Positions 12,101-26,100 of a DNA stretch of 64,000 nucleotides are shown here, piece after piece (position 1 is the stretch's first letter; each line of letters starts with the position of its first letter). This DNA is from Thysanoteuthis rhombus (lineage: Eukaryota > Mollusca > Cephalopoda > Oegopsida > Thysanoteuthidae). The stretch lies in the NCBI GenBank assembly GCA_963457665.1, contig OY735207.1, positions 59,659,613 to 59,723,612 on the forward strand, given 5' to 3'. The position numbers and the translations under genes were made by a program. The notes beneath the pieces were generated by a model. The model was given only the letters and a program-made list of their open reading frames with translations. It made no database searches and was not told the DNA's origin.

Positions 12101-15100
12101 TTTTTACAATCCCAAGTATGGTCTCAGACACGATTTTATTTAAATGCAGAGTTTCACCTTCATCATTCCTTTTTACTTGATATATTCTTTTTTGGATTAG
12201 GTGACTTCTTAGATTATATTCTTTATATATGCTCGCTATCTTCTTCTTTGAACACGTTTTCTCTTTTAATCTTATAGGTTATAACAGGGTACACTAGATA
12301 ATTGAGAGCAAGTTACTAAAAAACAAAGATATTCAATAGAAAAAAAAACAGTATATTTTCTTGAAAATTGATACACATCTTCAACTAGATATGAAAAGAA
12401 AACATTAATCAATAAAACCAGCCTCAGCTTCAAAGTCAGCCTTGATGTGACCTTGGAAATAACCACCTGCCTGGATCAGGCGGATCTTGTTCATGTTGGC
12501 CATTATATCCACCATGGTGGCTTTCAGCAAGTCCTTTGTATTGTGGGGCTGCTGGTTGGGTTCCTTCTTAACAATGCCCCAAAACATAACAGTCCAGGGA
12601 TTCAAATCAACTGAGCTTGGTGGTTTCAACTGGATCATATGGTTCACCTTGGGCTTGTCAGACATAAACTGCCCCACATAGAACTTGTACCTGGTGTCCT
12701 CTTTGACCACGCTGCCTTGAACAACTTGCTGGGGGTCACCACTGATGATGTCCTGGGTCATTCTGACAGTCTGACTGCTGAAAATGTTTCTTTCTCTTGG
12801 CCACATTCAAGAAGCTGGTCTCTGAGTCAATGATATTGGTGGGTAGAGACCTTAGCATGGTGTGCCATAATGAGTCATAATTTGGCACATGTAGTGTAAT
12901 ATTGTTTTGTCATCTTCCCATTTATGGCCCACTAAGGTTGTTCTTGAATTCTTGCATTCCATTGCTAATGAATTCAGTTCTCACTGGGCACCTTGATAAT
13001 TTAGTCTTATGCCAGACTAGACTAAGCTATTATTATTTTACTCTTTGCTTTACTGTATTTGGTTATTGTTGCTTTCTAATGCAACACTTGTCCAACGTCT
13101 GTTCATGTTGACAATTATGTTTATTGTTATTTGATTATTTCAAAAACATTTCAAGTTATCAGCTGCCTTATGTGTCAGCATTGTGTGATTTTCCTTAAGT
13201 CTCCTTTTAGCTATGATGCTCATATACGATTGAATGGGTATCCGTATTTAGACAGCAAAGAAGAGTTCACACACACAACTATGGCAGCAGACGTCATGCG
13301 GCCACGGTAAGTGTTTTCACTCGAGTCTCAATGTGTAAAATTGATTACATGTTATATTATTTACTTGATACTATATATTGGAAGAGTTATGGTGGGTTTT
13401 TTCAGCTTGCTAACAATATTAACTTTCTTTTGTTTCAGAATTTTTCTCTGCTTTTTTTTTTTTTTACCTAAAAGGAAGAAAAATGAGACAAAAATTAATT
13501 AATATCATTAGGATTCTTACCTTTTCTTCATTTTTCTTCTCCTGAACATGTTTAATTTTGAATTATAAAATTAGTTTTTGAAATTGTTTCCACAAAAATT
13601 TCTTTGATTGCATTACCTTTCCTACACATGAAGGAAGATCTCTCCAAAAAGTATCTATTGCAAAAGAACCTTTATTTTCATGATTCTTTTAATGTTTTTT
13701 TTTCATCAAGAAGTGTACTTTGTCCAAGCTAACAGCAGATCCAAAATAAAGTCAAGTTTTGAAATCGACCCAAAACTTTGTATATAATACATTGGTCCTT
13801 GGCTGCCTAAACAATATCTATATAAGAAACAACCATAAGGTTTTCTATTAAGAACAAATAATCAACAGTGAAGAATGTCTGACACAATTCTATGAAATGT
13901 TCAATAACCTGAACAAGTTAATGGATGATTTATCTCTTATAACTTACGCCTTTAGATCCTTTTTGAAATTATAGAATTTTTGTTCATCTGTAAGTAAATC
14001 TCTTTTGGATTCAGCCTTTTTTTTTTTTCTCTTTTCCCATATTCGTAATACAATTATAGAAAGGTGTTTTTGAAATAGTATTCACCAATTTTTTAAGCGT
14101 TAGGAAAATTTTACAATACAAATGTTTTATTGACAAATGGTGGAGAAGTTTAAACTCCTAATTTAGAGTGTGCAAAAATTTAAAATGAAATTCTGGTTTT
14201 CATCTGTGTTCAGTCTCCTGTTTTAGAAGGAAGATTTCTGGGATCTTTTGCTCACCTTGTACTTCCCTATCAACTAAATACCAAATTTTTGATCCAAGGA
14301 AAGCAGAGAATCCATCTGTGATTGGAATGATATTTTAAATCAAAATATTTACTGAGATTTTGTAATTTTTTTTCTAATCTCTCCTCTTTCAAGGGACCAT
14401 ATGTATTGTTTTCCCTGAAAAAAAAATGAATCAATTTCATTCACTGATTACTTAGAATGATATTTTCCTGAAAATTCTATAAGAAAATGAATGTATATAA
14501 ATGGGAGAGCATGATGATGTTAATAATACAGCATGATGATAATAATAGTAATACAGAAGTCCCCCTTCATAACATGAGTGTTGGGATCCAAGAAAGACAA
14601 CTGCGTTATAACTTGACTGCAAATATCATAAGTCAATTACAAATGCTAAATCAAGTTCATTGGTGAACAAATATGTTGCTTTCATCTCAAAATCAAAGAA
14701 ATTATGTGTAAAACACTGAAATTTGTTGATTGATTTCAAATAGAAAACATTTAATATTTTAATCTAATCAAACCTTTTGATGGAATTCTTTTTTTATTTG
14801 TGGTTTTCTGGACAAGCAGTTGATAATATCGTGTCCACCACCCACCCACCTTGTATAGTGGACCGCACTATATTGAGGGGTGCCTGTAATTAAAAACTTT
14901 TCATAATTGTGGGTGGGGATCCAAAGTAGATCTATAGACTATGAACATTTAGAAAAAAGTACAGGGAGAGGAAAATGTGAAATTGGAGAGAAAAGAAAAC
15001 ATTTCATCAATTATTTTTTTCTTCCATGCAAAGGTACTGGAGATATGGACTAGGCGTGTAAGTCTTGTATTTTCTGCTACATCTACCCCTCTCGTTCTGC

Positions 15101-15471
15101 CTATGTAGAATGCTTCACCGTTTTGATTGGCTGCTTGACATATCTGGTTGCCCTAGACAATTTTTTTTTCTTTCGATGTGGTCGTTGTATGTACTGTAAA
15201 ATTCTATGAATTTTCTGTCTTTTGCACAAATTCCACAGTTTTTGTTCACTTCTCTGATTATACCCATTGCCCTTCAAATTCTTGACATGGACCTAACTCA
15301 CTCAGTTTCTAGAATCTTTTGTTATTTTTCAAATTTCAAATGTTGCAACAATGGGACAATTTTACAAGTGTTTAACATGAATAAAACCTGCACTTCAATG
15401 GAATGTTTCATGGGTAATTTCATGCTTGGTGGAGGTTTAAAGTATTTAGTGCTTTCTTATAGTCTCATCCT

Positions 15472-15513
<42 letters not shown>

Positions 15514-16594
15514 TATATATATATATATATGAATATATATATATATATATGAATATATATATATATATATATATAAAAGCCAGTGTCTGTTGCCTCATAA
15601 TGCACAAAACATGTCATGCTATATTTTTGTTCATATCTAAGAGAGTAGACCAGATATACTTTTTATATTTAATGCATATAACCCCAAAATATGTCTGCAG
15701 AAAATGGTATATTTTATATGTTGCTCATCTCAACTAGGTAGGTACCAAAAACATTGCAAATTGTAACAGTGATCACAGATTTCAAATGTATTGCAATGAT
15801 TTAAATATTTTTGAAGTTTTTATTTTGGATTTAAATACAAGAAAATAGCATAAGGTTTATCGTAAAAATAGAAAATTACTTTTGCCTACTTAAAACCAGT
15901 TGTAGACTGTTTTAAATGTATATTTTTGTCTTCAAAATTAACTTTGACTACAGCATGACTGATGTCTGCCAAGAGAAAAATTCAAACTCTGAAATTATCA
16001 ATCTTCTGAAAATGAAGTAGTAGTTGGGAAATGTAGGAGCCAGTGAAAATTATTTCATTTAATGATTATTGAACTGGATTTTGCATTTTACTCTCTATTT
16101 ACTCAACACAGTGAAAGATACATTTTTCACAGCAATTAAAATTAAAGAAAAAAATTCCAAAATTTTTCTGTTTTGTCCATTTAATAGCTGATAGAAAATG
16201 TTGTTGAATTTTTTGCCGTCTTCTAATTCGGACCAATACCCAGAGCTGACTGATAAAGTTGCTCCAGAAATCTCTTTTTTTTTTTTTTTAGTTTTGTTTC
16301 TTCTAGATATAGTGGGTGTTTCATGTCAGGAATTCGGACAAAAGTTATTGTTAAATGGTTTTTGTTTCTTGGAAATATGTCTATTCCAACATAAATGTTA
16401 ACATAATTTTTGAGTCATGTGAAATTTGTTTTGTTTTTTTAATGCCAATCTTACATTATTTTTTCAATAAAAATGACTTGAAAACAATTAAGAAATCTGG
16501 TCTCAATTCATGAATCAATCTCCAGTTGTCTTAATTTTTTTTCAATTCTTCCCTTTACTATGACCACAAATATGGCTTATAAATCTTTGACAGC

Positions 16595-16649
<55 letters not shown>

Positions 16650-17560
16650 GTTAAAGACAAATTTGGCCTAAAGTGAGATTTGTTGAAAAGCCTGTGAGGA
16701 ACTAACTCATTGGTAATTGGTGAAACTGACATGCATACCATTCTTTGAATATAAACACACACTGTATTAAAAATGCAAATTTATTTCTGAACAAACCCTT
16801 TTTGCAATATCTATATCATCTGGCTGCACTTCATTCATTAAAAAAAGGATCAATCTATAGACGTTTCATAATTTCAAATGCTAGAGACAAAATACAACTG
16901 AGCACTTTTTTTTTTTTTTTTTCCCCCTTCTTCAAATTTGTTTTCCATCAGGCGGCCATCTTTCATATGGGATTATCTTCTATCATTTGGTGAGAAAAAT
17001 ATTTGGACTGTATATCAATCCCGAAAATGATATTCACATTCAGTATGTTAATTTCCAGATATTCTTATCATGTAATTTCTAATAATGTGAAAATTCTAAT
17101 GATCATCTTTTCTACAAGGATTGTTTCAAAACAAATTCAACAATGTTTCATATTTATCCGTTCGTTTCACTTATCTTTTGTATTCTGAGTTCTCTTCTAT
17201 GTATCTTTCCATCAAGACAAATTGCAAAATTTTCAGAACTAATGAATATATCTTTATTGTGGTTTCCACGTTTCCCTAAGTATATAAAGTATATTGGTTG
17301 TTCAAAAAGTCAAATATTTTCATATTATTCAAACCTGAATAAGAGATCCTCATTTATGTACAGAATTATATTTGAATCATTGAATTATCTTAATCATTAT
17401 TGGTTTTGTATTACATTGTTTCAACTGGCATGTTCTTTGATCATTTTGAGGTGATAAATTTGAACAATCATCAGAAATTTCTGGTCACAAAATTATTTTC
17501 ATTAAAAGTAAAATGTCCCCATTTTAATTGGCTGTCATAATTTAACCCTTTCAGATTCCT

Positions 17561-17615
<55 letters not shown>

Positions 17616-20600
17616 TAAGGTTTCTGAGACTGGTGGGATATGTATGTCTATTACATCTCTTTTAGAAGTCTACTGGTACATTCTAAATCAGGTATTTAGC
17701 ACCTTGATAGATTAGTCTTGAAAGGGTTGAAACATTTTTTTTTATACCTATTTAATTTGGAAATTGTTTGCATTTATTTCAAATCCTGATACGTCTTTGA
17801 ACTTTTAGCTACTATGTTCTACGTATTGTACATGTTTTTAAAACACATCATCTGGACACAAATATTTCTCCAACTTTCTTACCAACAGATTCTTATTGTA
17901 TTCATGTCTTAATTTCTTCAGTGTTGTCATTATCTTCATCAACAGTTTTCCTTCTTGTCTTATGTCAATGGTAACTTTGTTAAGGGAAGAAAATGGGTGT
18001 ATGTTACTATATTTATTGTATTTAGTTATTGTCCTGTTTTTTATTGTTTTTTATGGTTGATTGTCATGCCTCTTTTTTTTTTCTCCTTCTTTATGCAAAC
18101 TTTCTGTGGTAATTTTTTGTTTCTTCATTCTTGTATGAAGAGAAATTAAATTCTCTGCATTATTGCTTTTCTAATGATTCATTTGAAATGGACAGTTCAG
18201 GAATCCTAATCTCATATGTATAAAGAAGAAAGTCCCAGACAAAGACTCTTCTCTGGGTTTTGTCAGAAGAGAACACCAGTCTCTAAAATCCAAAAGATAC
18301 ACAATCAGGTAGAGAATCCAATTGTAAAATATATTCTCCAAAAGGCTTGTACAACTTTAGTTTGCAACTAATTTTGTTAAGTATACAGACATATTTTACC
18401 TCAGACTGCATTGTTATATAACTGATAATTCATCAAAACTAAACATTTGCTACACACTATAATTATAGAAACATGTCTATCAAAGCATTGGGCTAAAAGA
18501 TAAGTAAACATTGTGATCTATTATTTTCAATTTTTGAATTTTCTCTCATCCTGAATTTTTTTCTGTTGCTCTTATTTGCAACTATACTCAGGCTGTTGAT
18601 CTGCTGAAAAATAAAACAAATAGTTAATAAAACGAAGATGCTATTGAAATGATGAACTAATCCCACAAGCAGTCTTTTTAGGTTTATGAAAGATGCATTT
18701 TTTTTTGTTTTTTTTCAAAAATGAATACTTTTTATTCCATATCCTTCATATAAAAAGCTGAACATGAAACTGCTTAATTTTTTTCCTGTAATCTTCAAAA
18801 TGCATCCTCCTCCTTCATACATCTAAATATTCCTATGTTTGTTAATTTGTTTTCTTTCAATAATCATTGAATGATTTCTCTGTCTGCTACTGTTACATCA
18901 CTTTCTATATTCTTTCTGAGAGAATCAAGTTGCTTCTCTTTTTTTTCCTCCGGGCTTAGATTCTGTGAAAAATGCTCATTATAATTTGTCAATCTGTTTT
19001 AAACTGTTATCTTGTCTGTACGTGCTTTTAGAATCCATTCCCCATAGACGACATAATGAGTGATTCAATGAATGATTTGCATGATGCAGTCCAATTAAAT
19101 GCAATAGAACAATGAAATTTTGTTGTAAAGAAAAAAGACAATTGTCATTGCAATCGTTTGAGGTCTTTGTTTTGAATTTTTCTCTTTTCACTTAGTTACT
19201 CCCCCTCCCTTGTAACTCTTATATCTTTTTGTTTTTCTCACTATCTCTTTTTTTTCCCTTATTAGAACTGCCTGCTCTCTCTCTCTCTCTGTAGCATGGT
19301 CTTGTGTCCTGTTTTAAACTACTTTCCTTCTTGATCTGATAATGTTTTTATTGGCATGCCTACCTATACCGAGAACATTCTACATTCAGAAGATTGCATT
19401 TTTGAGACTCTGACTTACAGACAAAAAGATAGAAATTTGCAATTTTATTTTCTCTCCCCCACCACCTTTTCTTTTTCGTTGGATTATCATTAATCTCCTC
19501 TGTTCATTGCTTATTCAGTAATGATTTGCTTATTAATGTTTTCCTTTTAGAACACAATCCCTTGTAGTATTGGCCGTGTGTATATTCATTTTAATCCCAG
19601 TCATTTACTCCCTTGTAGGATTGTTAATATCTATTTTTCCTCAGGATTCTTTACTAAGAATGGTATAAACATGATGAAAATTTATTACTTGAAATCTCAT
19701 CAACTGTTAGTGTGAGAAAGTTTCTTCTCTCTATTTATGATAATCTCTGCTCATTTTTATATATTCCTGCAATGATATGTCAAACTACTGCTATTATTCT
19801 GGACCAAAGATTGAAACAAGAAATTTTGATAAAGTTACTCAATTTATTTTTGTAATAAAGTCATATGTTACCATTCATGGGTGTCTACTGCAGTTTTTCT
19901 AGTGAGGAGCAAAAAGATATATTGTAAGAAAGGGGGGGTTAGATGCGGATGTTGGTTGTCAGGTAAAGGACTAGAGAGTGCCTAAACTGTGACACTTCCT
20001 CAGCTGTCATTATTTATAGTGACCCATTGATCCCCAGCCTCTATAAGGTTCCAAATTTCAAACCACCTTGCCCTTGGGAAAAAGGCCAGATCCAAGGAGA
20101 GCAACTGCCTCATTTGCACCAGACCATTATCCCTTCTTCGCATTTAAGATTTTAGAACTTTTTCCATAAATTGTTATCTTTAAATCTAAATGTGATATCA
20201 AATCAATATGGTCTGCTCTTGGAATCGGTTCCTCTATTGAGGAAAAAGGTTAATTCCTGACTGAGAAATGATTTGCACAGTATACTATGATTTATCTGAA
20301 AATCACTAGCGTCTGTGGTTAGATAAAATTTTATGTAAGATGTTTTTAAAAATGCTTATATACTTAAATGTTTTGGGTATGCACTGGGTGAGTTGAGTTG
20401 GTATTTCTCAAAAGCCAGCTATTTGCAATGTAATGTCAAATTAGAATTCAGATTATTTACACAGAAAAGAATGGAACGTTTTAAATGTTTCATGTTCAAG
20501 TTACAGGGAATGTTTTCTTAGTTCTGGCATTCTCAACGGGGAGGTGATATCATCCCCATAGAGGGTGAGAGTCAAGCTGGGAGGGAGCAATAGATTGTCA

Positions 20601-23076
20601 CATACAAATGGATTTTTCTTTCTTTTTAAAAAAGAAAAAAGAGATCAGTCTTCTTTCTTATCAAGAAATGAGGAGAGCTACTCCCACTTGGGGGTAATGG
20701 GGGGGGTCAGATACCCTGATACAGAGGAAACAAGATTGAATGCATTCTGAACAGTTTTCATTTATTTCTTGATTACACATCCAGAAAATTTCAAAACCAA
20801 TGCCCTGTAAAAATTGATTTCTTTTATATTAGTATTTTTATACTTTTAACTAAATCTAGATGGGCAAAAGAAAAATTTAATATTTTTTTCTCTTAACACT
20901 TTCACATGGTAAAATATTATTATCATTAGGCTTATTTACATTCCTGTGATTTTATGAATGGGATATGGAGAAAATCTGTCATTGCAAAGAAATAATCAAA
21001 TAAAAGTTTTTACTTTGTATAAACATTGAAGCTTTTCAATTACAGATGTTACGAATGAAGTAGATATCTTTTATTACATTATAGATTATTACTCCTACAC
21101 ACAAAATTATTTAAGATAAGTAACATTAAGATAGCAAATTAAAGTAAGTCAAATTTAGGGAGTTTAAACCCGAAGATTACCAGTTTGATTGAAGCAAATA
21201 GAAATTCTCTCTGGGTAAAACATCTGATGGAACCTGGTAGTCTGGGAGTGACCATTTCATTGCTCACTTTTGCATTGATTAAACTCAAAAACTGGATTTG
21301 ACTTTATTTTTCTACCATACAAACTACAAGAACAATCCTCACAAGAATTGTGCGTAAACCAATATTTGAAATTCACATTCTCTCACCATGACTTGAACTC
21401 ACAACCAACCAATTACCAGCTAACTGTCTTACTGAGCTGAATTGAGAAGTCTTAGATATTAATGAAACTTAATCATACAGATATGCCCAGGCTTATTTCA
21501 TTCTAATAAATAAATACATTTGTACAAAAAATATGACTTGATAATTTTTTATTTATATTATATTATATTATATATATATATACAATACAAAAGATGCAGT
21601 AATCATGTTCAGTCAGTGAAGAGTTCAACCCTGCAACAGCCAGGCTTGTTTATATTCCAAGTGTATGTAGATATATAATGTCAAAATCCTTGTGCTCAGT
21701 AGAATAATTTCGGTTTTATTCACTGAAAGTAGAGAAATCAATTTTTGGTTGCTAAAAATCAGAAATGATTATCTTGAATCAATTAACCTAGGATATAAGC
21801 CATTATATCAATCATTTAATATATAAAGTTGATGTAAATATTCATTGCTGTATTCATCTCCATATTACAAATTCTCTTAACATGTCCAGAAGTAACATGA
21901 GCTTGTTAATTAATAGAAATGGCATGTATATTAGGGGTGGACTAACAGTGATTTGGGCCTCTGGGCAAACACGGTTATTATTAGCCCCTCTGCCCATTCC
22001 AACTAACCATCAGTGGCGGCACTAGGTCTGACTTTATTAAAGATTATTTCTTGGATTTTTTTTTTCTTTAAGATTTTATTCATAATGTTGAAACATTATA
22101 GCTATGACGCATTGATTCAAGACCTCTTCAAAAATTTAACTTTTGCCACTTAGGGCCCTCAGGCACTGCCTGACTGCTCAGTCTGCCCCTGATATGTATG
22201 CATGTTTGTGTGAGAGGGAGATTTGTAAGATAATGGTTAATCGTTTTTTGCTTTGTTTTTTTTGGGGGGGGTCATTGTCCATAAACTCTTTCTGAATAAA
22301 AATAAATATTTGGAAATCTGAACTTCACACACAATATTACTATGAAAGTGCTATAAAGAAATTTTCAGATAACTTGTAGATACTATTCACATCAGTTAAG
22401 GATTCAGTTTTATTCATTAGAATTTAGTCTAACATGTTATTGCAGAATTGATGATATTGTGGGATTATCTTAAATCCCAATATTGGCTTATTTAGAGTTT
22501 TTTTAATGTTTCATGTACATTGTGATAAGTTTCATTTTTCAAAGCAACTTTATTTCAAATTCACAGAAATTGTTTCAATTCACTAATAGAATACTAGATA
22601 TTATTTCATGTACGGTGATATATACACGCACACACACGCTCATGCACACACATCCTGTTTTGAACCTCAACCTAGATCTTGTGACTAGGAACTTCGAGCA
22701 TATCAAAACCTTTTCACACCTTTTGATTATATCTTTACTATTACTACAACTTGCATCACAAAAACAATAGTGGAGACTTGAATGAATTTTTTACTATGAA
22801 TTTTTACCTGTGAACCTGCTTTGTCACCATTTTCTTCTATTTTGAAACACTGGTGTCATATGTAAGTTCATTAAAAAGATAGAACTTGCTGTCATCTTTG
22901 GTTTGAACTAAAACAAAACATAGTTGGATTGTTTTGTTTGTTTTGTTTGTTTTGTTTTTGTTTGTTTTTTGTTTTGTTCATTTGTGTTTTTGTTGTTTTA
23001 TAGTTTTAATGTGTGCATCTCTCTACAGTCTGCATGTGAAGCCATTTTTATTTGATTTGTTTATCAATATATATAT

Positions 23077-23141
<65 letters not shown>

Positions 23142-26100
23142 GCCCCCCACCCCGTTTTTTGTTTCTATGTAACACTCTGTGTGGTTGGAGTTTCATTTTG
23201 TTTGAAACAATTTTTTCATGTGTTTTGTCTGGCTAGTGATGGTAAGTATAACAACAAAAGATAAAAACAACCACAGTATACATAATGACCTGTTGATGCA
23301 GCTTTTACTCAGTATGAATTATCTTCTAGATGGAATTTCTCATTGGTTTAATCTTAGGATGCATTTTGTATCCTATGATAACTGTTATTAAGTTCAATAG
23401 TCTGGGAGACATTTCCTAGCATTTTGTTTTTGTTTTATTTTTTTTTTAATTTAAATCAAAACTGACAATAATTTGGAGAGCTGTGATTGACTAGCATGGT
23501 TAAAAAAAATGACAGAATTAGTTATGTTTGAATAAATTCTGGATCGGTGCAACACACTTTATTGGCCCTCATCTCCTTCCATTTGACTTTGTGCCATACT
23601 ATGTAGTGGATGTAAATGTGTCAGGCAAGTGAGTAAAATAGGCAGCAGTTGTTAGAGCTGCACCTGCTTCTTTTTGGTTATTTGCAAACTTTTAACTTGA
23701 TTTTATTCAATATTCAAAGGTTGGCTCTTCAGATTCGCAACTTACCTCCAGGTCAGACATTTGAATCCTGCTTTGGTTTCATTAATTTTGTATATCCGTT
23801 TGCTCAAGCATGACAGAAACCAAAAAAGAGACTAAAATGTGATTTCTTTTATATCGTAAGATAGATGAGCTTGAGTTAATTAATTTATTAAATCAGAAAA
23901 CCGCAGGATAATCGTGAAATTCAGAGTTGAATCTCAATTGGTCAAATAATCACCAACCAAACTGTCATTCAATTTTAATTTTTTAATTTTTTTTTTTTGC
24001 TACTTGCAATTTTAAAATAGATATTTCAAATTCAGATACATCTCCCATCAAAGCATTTTCATAAGATTTTGATTGATAATTATTGCAAAATAATCTAATG
24101 TATAAGATATGTTATCAATCTTTCATAAATTTTCCATACTTGAATTATTGGTATTAAATTTTTCATTTTTAATGTTTTTATTCCCTCTGATTGAAAAGAT
24201 CAAGAACGTAAAAGAAAACAAAAATGTTTTGTTTTTTTTAACACGCCTTAGAATCATTCAGGGAATTTTATAATCATTTTTTTTTCCCTTGATGAATTCA
24301 AGAGACTTAATGAGGTTTCTTTTAATTTGCATCCATCTGGTCATCTGTCTACTTGGTCCATTGAAACAAATATCTTTTATGAGTCATACATTCGAAATGT
24401 GTTTGATCTTTTTAAAAATTGAAATTTCATTTTAATTCATCTGAAAATTTTCATTTTAGCAATTGATTTGAGTATTGTTGAACTCTGAATGTTATGTGAA
24501 CATTTCTGCTTTATGTACATATTTTCAATTGATTTCTTCATGATTGCCTCCGATTCAAAAAAAGATGAAAGTCAATTGTTAATTGTAAGAAATCTGTGAA
24601 TATCTGGATATATGACGCCATCATACAAGGTTTTCTTCTCAGTCTGTTTATACTTATTTTCTCATACCATTGTATCACTAAAAGAACAATTCAAATGATT
24701 CTCTAATCTCTCTGCTACAGTGATGTATGGTGGTTATTGTGGCAGGGTGTTGAACCTCCTTCTCCAAATGTGTAGTTGGAGGGGGGTCTATTTCAAAATA
24801 CTCCCTGGGTTCTCAATGAAGAGGTTGGAGGCAAAAGCTTTATAAATAATAGTTCACCTATTGCATTTCTATTGGCCAAATCTCACAGTCAGAGGGGGCC
24901 TTTCAAGAAGCAAACCCTCCCCAGAATTTCTATAAGAAAAAAAAAAGAGGAACTTGAAACTATTCATACTTTGGACATATTACTAATTGCAGCTGATATG
25001 AATTGTCATGTATGAATATATGAACTGAATCTCTCTCAAATTGAATAATAAAATAAATAAATTTTATCTTCTGCATAAATTTTAGAATAAAAGCACGAAA
25101 TTATTTTATCTTTTTTTTTTAGTTTTTTTTTTTTTTTCAAATGGGAGGGTGAAGTCAGTCACATTATTCTGTCTGTCTGTCCAGATAATTTTACTTATTT
25201 AATTTAGTTGTACATCAATTTCACAATCAGCAATATTTCTTAATAGAAATTTGTTCTTTTTGAAACAGCTCAGAAGGAAAGATATCTTATTATTCAATGT
25301 GATTTGTCCGAAAATGTTATGCAAAATATCATGTTCCATTGTTTACAAGTTCACAAGACAAAATTCACCAGTTTTGTACATTAGACACAATTTTGATGAT
25401 AGTTTCACCAATCACTAGTCTTATGAATTGCACAAGATTATCCTAATAAAATCAACATGTTTACAAATTCCAGGCATTTCTATCAACATATGTAACCTTA
25501 TCAAGAGTTACAAAAAAAACATAGTGAGGATCTTTGACAATGAGTTGTCCAAGGACAAAAGTGAATTTTCAGTAGGAGGCTCCCCATTCAGCCTTGCTTT
25601 CATTTGTCCAATATTTGTATGTTTCTAAGCTTTGACAGTTTAGAGAAAAGAAGAAGAAAAAAAGTTCCTATGGAAAGCATACAAAACTTTTCATTCTTAA
25701 ATGGAGTCATTAGCAATATAACTGGATAATAACGAGTGTGTTTATCACATTAAAACTACAAAGCATAAAGATTCATATTCAGAGACAGAAATGTATATTT
25801 CTTCTCTATAAATGCTGATAAATTCATCAATTTTTGTTTAATCTATTTCATAACATTTTTGTTCTCCAAATCTAAATATCACTCACCCTTCTCCATTCTG
25901 ACCAACAGTATATTGTTTTTTTTTCTTTTAGGCGCAATGATCCACCTCTCTGTGTTATAACGCAGGACTCTATGACTGTGGAAGAAATAGGTAAGACATC
26001 ATCGTATTTTCATTCTAGGAACATGAAAGATGCTTAGTTTTATGCATTTAAACAGAGGCACAGTAACATCCAACCACCCACACCCATTTTTGAAGATTAT

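Larger units (their letters stand above)
13307..25931 (+). other. 12.6 kb intron between exons j and k
   Basis: It contains the candidate microexon, three long (AT)n arrays (15475-15574, 16596-16647, 17564-17613) and one at 23069-23139, one family A element and a minus-strand SINE-like piece at 21340-21460. In 18150-21330 and 23200-25930 I see only AT-rich intronic DNA with short homopolymers. A degenerate GCCCCTCTGCCC block near 21985 and GC-richer DNA near 19900-20110 resemble old repeats but were not identified. Confidence 0.8.
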
